8,273 nucleotides of DNA from Aalborgiella sp043740415. GTDB lineage: Bacteria > Pseudomonadota > Gammaproteobacteria > Burkholderiales > Burkholderiaceae_C. The translations under genes and the position numbers were made by a program. The notes below the pieces were generated by a model. That model did not search any database. It was given only the letters and a program-made list of their open reading frames with translations, and was not told the origin of the DNA. Shown here piece after piece: positions 1 through 5,767 of this stretch (position 1 is the first letter of the stretch; each line of letters starts with the position of its first letter). The stretch spans positions 1-8,273 of the forward strand of contig JAYUCJ010000181.1 of assembly GCA_043740415.1 (NCBI GenBank), given 5' to 3'.

Positions 1-112
1 TACTCTATTAATAACGTTTCTTGAGGGATTTGGTGGACGTAGTTTATGCAAAAATGCTAGTGTTTACGCGGGGTGTGGGGGTTTTGCAGGGGCGACTAAA
101 TACCGAAATATT

Positions 113-670
113 TTACTTGCTGCTATAAGGCAAAGACGAGTGGTGAACAACGATACGCAAATTGCCTAGGTCGTCCTTCTTAAACTTCCAAGTTTTATCA
201 ACCGTGGTTACTTTGCCATTTTTATCCGTAAAGCTTACGTTACCCATTGACGTAGCGACGTCGCCAGCAAGAAAGATAGCTGCGTTTTCGACCGTGACCT
301 TTTTCCAGCCTTTCAACGCAAAACCTGTGTCTTTGGGGTAAGCAGTGTTACCGCCTACAAAATACGACAACGCGCCATCACGGGTAACGCGAAAGGTCTG
401 TGGTACTTCCGTGAGGGTTGGCTTGAAAAGCACTGGGCCTAGGTTGTAGCCGTAGGCACTGTCGATTACTTTTTCTGCGAGGGCTTTTGCTGCAGGTTGA
501 CCAGATTTTTCGTAAGTGTCGCTAATTGCAATCAGCGCATCACCCCAGCCCTTTTGTGCCGTCAATACTTCGGCTTCGCTGATTGATGTATTTACAATAG
601 GTGTTTTTGCAATAGCTGCTGTAGCCAATGCCAGCGTAGCAATAGTCAAAGATAGCTTTGTGAATTTCAT
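113..670 (-). CDS. Exported NTF2-like protein of unknown function
   Basis: Predicted 185-residue exported protein. Residues 1-21 form a classic signal peptide: K2/K5, a hydrophobic core, and an AIA|K cleavage site after A21. The mature part carries VLFKPT (80-85), GALSYF (99-104), a GD..MGN stretch (137-144) and a terminal HHSS-PY motif (176-182). I recall this pattern from a proteobacterial family of periplasmic proteins with an NTF2/SnoaL-like fold, often mislabelled phosphoribosyl-AMP cyclohydrolase. No enzymatic activity is established for it. The ATG at 670 was chosen over the upstream in-frame ATG at 733 because it begins the signal peptide and has GGAA about 8 nt upstream; the longer version would add a non-signal-like N-terminus. 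It is divergent from a histidine kinase/response regulator pair, with a phased repeat array between them, so it is probably a target of that system. The gene call is secure; the fold is a family-level recollection and the function is unknown. Confidence 0.85.
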   Translation of the reverse strand: MKFTKLSLTIATLALATAAIAKTPIVNTSISEAEVLTAQKGWGDALIAISDTYEKSGQPAAKALAEKVIDSAYGYNLGPVLFKPTLTEVPQTFRVTRDGALSYFVGGNTAYPKDTGFALKGWKKVTVENAAIFLAGDVATSMGNVSFTDKNGKVTTVDKTWKFKKDDLGNLRIVVHHSSLPYSSK

Positions 671-733
671 TTTTTTATTCCAATTACTTATGTATCGGTG
701 CAACATCGCACATGTGTATTTGAACTGTCTCAA

Positions 734-831
734 TTGAACAGGTCATGAAACTTGAATGAGCATCCCATGAAAAATTGATGAACAGCAGATGACAAGTTGT
801 ACAGGGTGTTAAGTGTTCATGCGTTGTTCAT
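734..831. promoter_or_regulatory. Array of 11-bp-phased ATGA(AC) half-sites, probable response-regulator operator
   Basis: On the + strand the core ATGA begins at 745, 756, 767, 778 and 789, each exactly 11 bp after the last. A near match, TTGAACA, sits one further step upstream at 734. The best copy is ATGAACA at 778-784. The same heptamer occurs twice on the other strand, at 814-820 and 825-831, again 11 bp apart, and reads GTTCAT-N5-GTTCAT on the + strand. Direct repeats one helical turn apart are the known binding layout of OmpR-family regulators (PhoB, PhoP). The array lies between the divergent starts at 670 and 877, and an OmpR-family regulator is encoded next door. The repeats are seen directly; binding by that regulator is inference. 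I could not assign -10/-35 elements confidently for either gene; an AATTAT at 856-861 is a weak -10 candidate for the kinase gene. Confidence 0.65.
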
Positions 832-876
832 TTTTCAAAACCCGCTTCGAGCACAAATTATGAGATGATTTAAACC

Positions 877-2478
877 ATGTTTGCACGACGTCTTACCTAC
901 GCACTCGCCGCTATCGCTGGTGCAGCTGTACTAGAAGGTATGGCCGCTATTTGGGCGCTAAATGTTGCGAATGACCACGTGCTTCGTGGTCGTGTGGCGT
1001 CGGATATTCAACTTGCCTTTGAGGAGCTAACGATATCGAAGCTTAGGCTACGTGCATGGTTTACGCAAGCGCAGCTAGTTCCGTCAACGGCTGATAACTT
1101 ACGGCAAAAGTATCAGACTGATATGCGTAAGACGATGGTGACTTTAAACCAGTTATCAAATCAAACTATTAAACTAGACAACAGCGACGCTACACTCACT
1201 GAGTATCGAAAACGTCAGGATGCGCTTGGCGTATTAGAAGAAAGCGTATCGGTATTAGAAGCGGCTGCTGCAAAAGTGCAACCCTTACAATTAGGCGCAA
1301 ATACGCAGCAAGCCTGGCTGAAAGCAGGTGAGTTATTTGATATTTCTCGGGCACGCGATTTGCGCCAACTTCTTGCAGATAGTATTGAGCGTGAAGCCTC
1401 AGCTGTCATTCGTGAACGAGCAGCCGCAGACAAGGCGCTAAGTTGGATGCGCAATCTTTTACTAGGGGCTGCATGCACTATCGCGCTTGCAGCATTGCTC
1501 TTGGCGGCAGGGTTCGCTAGAGCTTTGCGGCGCCCACTCAATGAATTAAACGCAGGTGCAAAGGCACTACAACAAGGAGATTTAACGTATCGAATCCCTC
1601 TGGTTGGCATAGATGAGTTCTCCGCTATAGCTGCCAGTATGAATGCAATGTCAGTTGAGCTTTCAAAGCGCAGAGCGAACGAAACTCAACTTAGGCAAAA
1701 ACTTGAAGAGTTGGTACAGGCGCGTACTGCCGAACTGCAAGGCGCTTTAGATGCATTGCAAAGCGTTGACGCAAGACGTCGTAGACTGTTTGCAGATATC
1801 AGTCATGAATTACGAACGCCTACGACAGCTATTCTGGGCGAGGCTGAAATTACTTTAAGGGGGCTTGAAAAACCTTCGCAAGACTATCGCGCCGCATTAC
1901 AACGGATTGTCTCGATATCTAAGCAGCTAGGCGCTGTCATTGATGATTTACTAACAATGGCTCGCAGTGATATCGATACCTTAGCGCTTAACCGACAGCC
2001 GCTTGACATAACTGAGCCACTGAGAGAAGCCTTGCAGCAAGCAAGTGCGCTAGCGCACGAAAAAAATATAACTCTGCATCTATCAAGATTACCCAACAGT
2101 CGTTTGATGGTTTTGGCAGACCCACAGCGCTTACGCCAATTGCTTATATTACTGCTGGACAACGCGGTGCACTACTCTCATGTAAATGGTATCGTGAAAA
2201 TTTTAGTGCAGGAAAAATTCAACGAAACCGAGAATAAAGCCTATTACGAGTTGCAGATTGCAGACCAAGGCATCGGCATCAGCGCAGCAGATCTGCCAAT
2301 GGTTTTTGAGCGAAGTTTTCGTAGTCAAAATGCACGCAGGCACCGTGCGAACGGCAGTGGTTTAGGTCTATCAATTGGGCTAGCTATGGCACATGCACAC
2401 GATGGGAAGATATTGATTCATAGTGAAGAAGGTACAGGCACGATTGTTACCCTTCAGCTGCCCTTGTTAACATCTTAA
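877..2478 (+). CDS. Membrane sensor histidine kinase, HAMP-HisKA-HATPase
   Basis: A 533-residue inner-membrane sensor kinase that would autophosphorylate on a histidine and pass the phosphate to the regulator encoded 14 bp downstream. The order is: TM1 about 7-28; an external domain about 29-190 that looks wholly helical; TM2 about 192-215; HAMP about 216-266; a charged coiled-coil linker about 265-300; HisKA with phospho-acceptor H310 in SHELRTP; and an ATP-binding domain with N-box N429, G1 box D463-G465-G467 and G2 box starting at G493 (GSGLGL). All catalytic boxes are intact. The external domain has no PAS or Cache signature I can see and may be a four-helix-bundle type; the signal is unknown. 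The kinase gene precedes the regulator gene, the less common order. The start at 877 fits the TM1 position, with only a weak GAG upstream as ribosome site. Base composition is AT-richer than the right part of the window. Confidence 0.93.
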   Translation: MFARRLTYALAAIAGAAVLEGMAAIWALNVANDHVLRGRVASDIQLAFEELTISKLRLRAWFTQAQLVPSTADNLRQKYQTDMRKTMVTLNQLSNQTIKLDNSDATLTEYRKRQDALGVLEESVSVLEAAAAKVQPLQLGANTQQAWLKAGELFDISRARDLRQLLADSIEREASAVIRERAAADKALSWMRNLLLGAACTIALAALLLAAGFARALRRPLNELNAGAKALQQGDLTYRIPLVGIDEFSAIAASMNAMSVELSKRRANETQLRQKLEELVQARTAELQGALDALQSVDARRRRLFADISHELRTPTTAILGEAEITLRGLEKPSQDYRAALQRIVSISKQLGAVIDDLLTMARSDIDTLALNRQPLDITEPLREALQQASALAHEKNITLHLSRLPNSRLMVLADPQRLRQLLILLLDNAVHYSHVNGIVKILVQEKFNETENKAYYELQIADQGIGISAADLPMVFERSFRSQNARRHRANGSGLGLSIGLAMAHAHDGKILIHSEEGTGTIVTLQLPLLTS

Positions 2479-2492
2479 TCAAAACAAAGATC

Positions 2493-3212
2493 ATGAATAT
2501 TCTTTTGGTAGAAGACGACGCTCGAATCGCTGATTTCCTAGAGCGTGGGCTACGTGCTGAGGGTTACCGTATGCTGGTTGCCAGAAATGGTTTTGATGGC
2601 CTGTCGATGGCGCGTGACGCAGCCCGCCAATCCGCTGAGGATGGTGTGGTCACCGTCATGCTGCTTGATGTCATGCTGCCTGGAATGAATGGTTTAGAAG
2701 TTTGCCAAACACTCAGGGCTTCGCAAATTCAGCTTCCTATTTTGATGCTGACAGCACTTGGCACCTTAGAAGATCGTGTCAGTGGGTTGCGTTTAGGCGC
2801 TGATGATTACCTGGTAAAGCCTTTTGAGTTTGAAGAACTGCTTGCACGTATCGAAGCACTTGGAAGGCGCGGTTCACTGCAGCACAACACTTCGAAAGAT
2901 ATACGAATCGTTGCAGACTTGGAGCTAGACACCCGTTCAATGCGCGCTAGTCGAGCTGGTCGAGCGATTGCATTGACAGCGCGAGAACTTGCCTTGTTAG
3001 AGCTGCTGATGTCAGCACCTGGCAGGCTATTCAGCCGAGAACGTATATTGGCGAATGTGTGGGGCACAAACGAAGACCCATTAACAAATATTGTTGATGT
3101 GTTTATTCGTCGCCTGCGTAGCAAAATTGATGAAGGCTTCGACAAGCCATTGATACATACTCAGAGGGGGTTGGGGTATAGGCTTGAAGATGTTGGTATG
3201 GTTCGTAAATAA
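2493..3212 (+). CDS. OmpR/PhoB-family response regulator
   Basis: A 239-residue cytoplasmic transcription factor, partner of the kinase just upstream. The receiver domain (about 1-120) has the acidic pair D8/D9, phospho-acceptor D59 in LLDVMLPGMNG, switch T87 and conserved K109 in the DDYLVKPF motif. A winged-helix DNA-binding domain follows (about 135-233), with the TARELALLELLM and FSRERIL helices and the VDVFIRRLRSKI recognition helix, ending in the usual RGLGYRL wing. D59 lies later than the usual 51-54 because of a few extra residues before it (around 44-54). It follows the kinase stop after 14 bp and is surely co-transcribed; its ribosome site is weak (AAAGA). It probably binds the 11-bp repeats upstream of the kinase, giving autoregulation. 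The specific signal and subfamily name are not recognisable from sequence alone. It converges with exbD, with 29 bp between the stops and no clear hairpin terminator there. Confidence 0.95.
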   Translation: MNILLVEDDARIADFLERGLRAEGYRMLVARNGFDGLSMARDAARQSAEDGVVTVMLLDVMLPGMNGLEVCQTLRASQIQLPILMLTALGTLEDRVSGLRLGADDYLVKPFEFEELLARIEALGRRGSLQHNTSKDIRIVADLELDTRSMRASRAGRAIALTARELALLELLMSAPGRLFSRERILANVWGTNEDPLTNIVDVFIRRLRSKIDEGFDKPLIHTQRGLGYRLEDVGMVRK

Positions 3213-3241
3213 GTCAAAAGCGTCATTGCAAATAGACTATT

Positions 3242-3652
3242 TTAATTTTTTGGCTCAGTCACAAAACCAATTTTCCGAATCCCCGCTTGCTGCGCAGCAG
3301 CCATCGCCGTGGCAACACGTTCGTAACGCACGGCTTTGTCACCACGGATGTGCAGCTCAGGCTGCGGGGTTTGCGTTGCAGCGGCTTTGAGTTGCAATTG
3401 CATCGCTGATTCCGTTACCTTGTTTTCGTTCCAAAAGTAATCACCCGCTGCGTCTACCGACAAGCGAATCGTCTCTGGTTTGGCGTCTTGCGGCACGTTG
3501 CTGGCGCGGGGCAGGTCGATATTGACCGCGTGTTTCATCACGGGCACGGTGATGATGAAGATGATCAAGAGCACCAACATCACGTCCACCATGGGCGTCA
3601 TGTTGATTTCGTTCATCACCTCGTCGGTGTCGTCTTGGGTGCCGAAGGCCAT
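3242..3652 (-). CDS. exbD: ExbD/TolR-type proton-channel subunit
   Basis: A 136-residue inner-membrane protein of the ExbD/TolR family, a subunit of the ExbB-ExbD motor that uses the proton motive force to energise TonB. It has a short cytoplasmic N-terminus (1-21), one membrane span (about 22-42) starting with the conserved D23 of the TPMVDVMLVLL motif (equivalent to the proton-carrying D25 of E. coli ExbD), and a periplasmic domain. The periplasmic part has the usual LPRA segment (about 52-55) and a C-terminal fold ending near GIRKIGFVTEP. It is last in the tonB-exbB-exbD operon, only 3 bp after exbB, with its ribosome site inside the end of exbB. ExbD rather than TolR is chosen because tonB lies in the same operon and no tol-pal genes are present. 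Length is normal for the family. Confidence 0.93.
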   Translation of the reverse strand: MAFGTQDDTDEVMNEINMTPMVDVMLVLLIIFIITVPVMKHAVNIDLPRASNVPQDAKPETIRLSVDAAGDYFWNENKVTESAMQLQLKAAATQTPQPELHIRGDKAVRYERVATAMAAAQQAGIRKIGFVTEPKN

Positions 3653-3655
3653 GGT

Positions 3656-4342
3656 TTAGCTCCTGTTTTTGACGCGAGCGCCAGTAACGAAGTAAGCATG
3701 TAAGTCATGCGCAAAGCGGTTCAACTTGAGCAACACACCCTTATTGCCACGCACCAAAGCGTTGTAACCCAGCACCGCAGGAATAGCCACAGCCAAGCCC
3801 AGCGCGGTCATGATGAGGGATTCACCAATCGGGCCGGCTACCTTGTCGATGGTGGCTTGCCCGGCTGCGCCTATGCTCAAAAGAGCGTGGTAGATGCCCC
3901 AGACCGTGCCAAACAGCCCCACAAAGGGCGCGGTGGAACCTACCGAAGCCAAAATAGCCAGACCCGATTGCAGCTTGGCGGTGAACTCGTCCAAGGTGTT
4001 GCGCAGGCTGCGGGTGATCCACTCGCTCACATCGAAGCTGTCGTGCAATTGGGGGTTAGCGGCTTGCTGCACGTGGGAAGCAGCTTCAATGCCCTGCTGC
4101 GCGAGTTGCCGCAGCGGGTTGTCCGCACCGTCAGACAGCGCAGCCACACCTTTGGCAAAGTCGGCACTGCGCCAAAAAGCCTCCGTCTCGGTAGCTAGGC
4201 GCTTGTATTTGAAAATGTCCAGCGTTTTGATGATGATGACCATCCATGACGCTAAAGACATGAGCAACAGCAGAACTGCCACGCTTTTGGTGACTAAATC
4301 GCCTTGGTTCCAGACGTTCATGAGACCGAATTGGGTGTTCAT
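3656..4342 (-). CDS. exbB: ExbB/TolQ-type proton-channel subunit
   Basis: A 228-residue polytopic inner-membrane protein of the MotA/TolQ/ExbB family, which forms the pentameric channel around ExbD. There are three spans: about 16-38, 127-149 and 172-196, with a long cytoplasmic stretch between the first two. The family hallmark GSTAPFVGLFGTVWGI is at 135-150, and E174 and T179 in the third span match the conserved channel residues of E. coli ExbB (E176, T181). It has no long N-terminal extension, as expected for the short ExbB type. It sits 28 bp after the tonB stop and 3 bp before exbD, so the three genes are one operon. The ribosome site upstream is weak (GAAGAAAG lies rather far away). 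ExbB is preferred over TolQ by operon context. Confidence 0.93.
   Translation of the reverse strand: MNTQFGLMNVWNQGDLVTKSVAVLLLLMSLASWMVIIIKTLDIFKYKRLATETEAFWRSADFAKGVAALSDGADNPLRQLAQQGIEAASHVQQAANPQLHDSFDVSEWITRSLRNTLDEFTAKLQSGLAILASVGSTAPFVGLFGTVWGIYHALLSIGAAGQATIDKVAGPIGESLIMTALGLAVAIPAVLGYNALVRGNKGVLLKLNRFAHDLHAYFVTGARVKNRS
3660..3664 (-). promoter_or_regulatory. exbD ribosome binding site inside the exbB end
   Basis: AGGAG lies 7 nt before the exbD ATG and is formed by the last codons of exbB (AGG AGC TAA). The overlap of the site with the upstream stop suggests translational coupling of the two channel subunits. Confidence 0.75.
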
Positions 4343-4370
4343 TTAATTTAATTTACTTTCTTCAAAAAGA

Positions 4371-5096
4371 CTAATCGCGCTCGAAAATAAAAGGAATATC
4401 AAAATCCGCTTCCACAGGTACTCCGTTTATTCTTTTCGATCTATATTTTGCCGACATTACGGCATCTTTCGCCAATTGATCAAGTCTAGGAAAACCACTT
4501 GACTCCACGACTTCCGCTCTTTTAGGCAAACCATCTATGCCTACATAGACTCTGATTTTTGCATTGCCGTACTCGCCCATGCGAATACTTAAATTCGATT
4601 TTTTAGGTTTAAGGATACTTAAATAGTTTCCATCAACAGTAACTTGCTCAATTTTTGCAGGCACTGCAACTGGAGCGGGCACTGGCGCTGGCGACGCAAC
4701 CGCCGCCACGGGCACAGACGGCAGCAACACAGGCGCTGCTGGGGCGACTTGCACGGTCGCTGGCGCGTTGGGCGCTGGCGTGGGGGTTTCGACGGCCAAT
4801 ATCTGCGGCGGAGCCTGCGTTTGCGGCACGGGCGGGGTTGGTTTAACCACGGCTTGTTTTACGGGTGGTGGCGGTGGTTCTTTCGGAACAACTGGCGCAG
4901 GTGGTGGCGGAGCGGGTTTTGGCGGCTCGATGATTTGCGCTAATACCTCGACAGGTACTACCATTTCCACCGCCCGCATCAATAAACCTGATTGCAGCGC
5001 CCAAATCGCCAGCGCGTGAAACGCAAGCACCGAACCCGCAATCACAATGATGCGGTGTTTTGCTAAAAAAGATGGCGATAAAACGACTGCGGACAT
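4371..5096 (-). CDS. tonB: TonB energy-transducing protein
   Basis: A 241-residue TonB protein that carries energy from ExbB-ExbD across the periplasm to outer-membrane receptors. It has a cytoplasmic tail (1-14) and a membrane anchor (about 15-34) with H27 in SVLAFHAL, matching the essential histidine of the TonB anchor. A Pro/Ala/Val-rich spacer follows (about 57-149, with E/K-P pairs). The C-terminal TonB domain (about 165-241) has YGNAKIRVYVGIDG, the SSGFPRLDQLA helix and a terminal FDIPFIFERD strand. The start is supported by the anchor position; GAGG lies only about 2 nt from the ATG, so initiation may be inefficient. First gene of the tonB-exbB-exbD operon. The part coding for the C-terminal domain (about 4371-4650) is visibly AT-richer than the GC-rich spacer part. 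I found no convincing Fur box upstream. Confidence 0.94.
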   Translation of the reverse strand: MSAVVLSPSFLAKHRIIVIAGSVLAFHALAIWALQSGLLMRAVEMVVPVEVLAQIIEPPKPAPPPPAPVVPKEPPPPPVKQAVVKPTPPVPQTQAPPQILAVETPTPAPNAPATVQVAPAAPVLLPSVPVAAVASPAPVPAPVAVPAKIEQVTVDGNYLSILKPKKSNLSIRMGEYGNAKIRVYVGIDGLPKRAEVVESSGFPRLDQLAKDAVMSAKYRSKRINGVPVEADFDIPFIFERD

Positions 5097-5320
5097 GCCT
5101 CAATTTTAGATGACGACTATTGATAGCCAGAATTGATGCTGAAATCGTTACCGATCAATGCAAAATTCGCAACAATAAAGCAACGTTAAGCGCTAATTCT
5201 CGTTGTAATCTTCTTCAAAATCACCCAATTGCTACATTAATTTTATAATTTGCTATAATTTTAATAGCTACTTAGACAATAAATACGCCGACTATAAGTG
5301 TAAATATGCTTAAAATTGCT
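5097..5320. other. AT-rich intergenic region upstream of tonB and downstream of the DUF2917 gene
   Basis: These 224 bases hold no plausible gene. The region must contain the tonB promoter, read leftwards. Several AT-rich hexamers could serve (for example TATAAA on the minus strand near 5244-5249), but no pair of boxes stands out. The right half carries the palindromic repeat annotated separately. No 19-bp Fur-like inverted repeat was found by eye. Confidence 0.6.
5252..5320. repeat. Candidate dispersed palindromic repeat with GCTAT/ATAGC stem
   Basis: GCTAT (5252-5256) and ATAGC (5264-5268) form a perfect 5-bp inverted repeat around the 7-nt loop AATTTTA. A tail follows (GCTACTTAGACAAT and a GACTATAAG segment) up to the DUF2917 stop. 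A related GCTAC...TTTATAAT stretch lies just before it at 5231-5250. From memory, Comamonadaceae genomes contain many intergenic elements with a GCTAT-AT-rich-ATAGC hairpin followed by a GCTGCTT/GCGC-like tail; this looks like a diverged copy. The palindrome is directly visible, but membership of that family is recollection. The stem lacks a following U-run on either strand, so it is a poor intrinsic terminator. Confidence 0.45.
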
Positions 5321-5641
5321 CTAGATAGGCAAAAAATCAAAGAGAACAGGCAAATTTCCCTTGGTTGACTCAAATACCAAGTGCTGCCCTTGACGCGCTA
5401 ACAAACTTTCGCCAACACCTAAAAAGTGATCGCCGTAGCCATCTGCGCGGTTGTTGCCGCCCGTATTGATAGTCACCCAAACATTACCTTGCTTGATCGT
5501 CAACATGCTGTCTTCAAGAGGAAAAAGGCTGATAGCTTTGCTTTTTTGCAGCTTCCAGCAGCCTACTGTCGTTGAGCAAAGTGCAGGCTTAGCGGTGTTA
5601 GCTATGAAAGATTTAAAAAATCCGAACTCTGGTCTTTTCAT
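5321..5641 (-). CDS. DUF2917 domain protein
   Basis: A 106-residue small protein with the pattern of DUF2917: W29-K-L, then LTIKQGNVWVTI (47-58), GDHFLGVGESL (70-80) and GQHLVFES (86-93). This is a compact beta-rich, cupin-like arrangement in which glycine turns repeat. There is no signal peptide or membrane span, so it is probably cytoplasmic. The function of the family is not known to me. The start at 5641 was chosen over the longer frame from 5713 because an excellent ribosome site, AAAGGAGAG, ends 4 nt before it, and because the longer frame would run back through the divergent promoter region. It is divergent from a LysR-family gene, a pairing I recall as common in Burkholderiales, so the LysR protein is its likely regulator. 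The stop abuts the palindromic repeat. Confidence 0.82.
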   Translation of the reverse strand: MKRPEFGFFKSFIANTAKPALCSTTVGCWKLQKSKAISLFPLEDSMLTIKQGNVWVTINTGGNNRADGYGDHFLGVGESLLARQGQHLVFESTKGNLPVLFDFLPI

Positions 5642-5645
5642 GGCA

Positions 5646-5654
5646 CTCTCCTTT
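5646..5654 (-). promoter_or_regulatory. Strong ribosome binding site of the DUF2917 gene
   Basis: AAAGGAGAG on the minus strand, with the AGGAG core 6 nt before the ATG at 5641. It is the best Shine-Dalgarno sequence in the window and decides the start of the DUF2917 gene. Confidence 0.85.
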
Positions 5655-5731
5655 AAAAGTTTGACTGAACTTTCGATGCCTTGATATTCTGCTGAACGTG
5701 GTTTTTCGTCCAATGAATTCGAATGGCACTA

Positions 5732-5760
5732 TTGATGCGTTTTAAGAATCAATCTACAAT
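5732..5760 (+). promoter_or_regulatory. Sigma70-type promoter of the LysR gene, probably leaderless
   Basis: TTGATG (5732-5737) and TACAAT (5755-5760) are separated by exactly 17 bp and match the -35 and -10 consensus at 4/6 and 5/6 positions. Transcription would start about 7 nt after the -10 box, near 5767, while the chosen ATG is at 5768. No Shine-Dalgarno sequence precedes that ATG. The mRNA may therefore be leaderless or nearly so. A small palindrome, ATTCGAAT (5717-5724), lies just upstream and could be part of an operator for the divergent pair; that part is speculative. Confidence 0.55.
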
Positions 5761-5767
5761 TCACTGC

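Noticed and set aside
70..92. G-rich runs (GGGG, GGGGG, GGGG) as a possible G-quadruplex downstream of the exported-protein gene
   Set aside because: Only three runs of three or more G lie close together; the next one (25-27) is over 40 nt away, so a standard four-run quadruplex is not supported.
671..733. Longer N-terminus of the exported protein starting from the ATG at 733
   Set aside because: It would put 21 charged/aromatic residues before a perfect signal peptide. The ATG at 670 has its own GGAA upstream and starts exactly at the signal peptide.
1215..2162. Open frames on the minus strand inside the histidine kinase gene
   Set aside because: They are antisense to conserved kinase domains, with Ser/Ala-rich translations and no recognisable motif or ribosome site.
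3213..3241. Bidirectional terminator between the response regulator gene and exbD
   Set aside because: The 29 bp are AT-rich with a T-run, but no stable inverted repeat is present.
3488..4346. Open frames on the plus strand across exbB and exbD
   Set aside because: They lie opposite well-conserved membrane-protein genes, and the translations show no family features.
4644..5103. Several open frames opposite or out of frame with tonB, rich in Gly, Trp, Arg or Ala
   Set aside because: They are by-products of the GC-rich proline/alanine repeat coding region of tonB, with low-complexity translations and no family resemblance.
5097..5251. Fur box upstream of tonB
   Set aside because: Only isolated GAT/ATC-like triplets were seen. 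No 7-1-7 or GATAAT triple-hexamer pattern could be found by eye on either strand.
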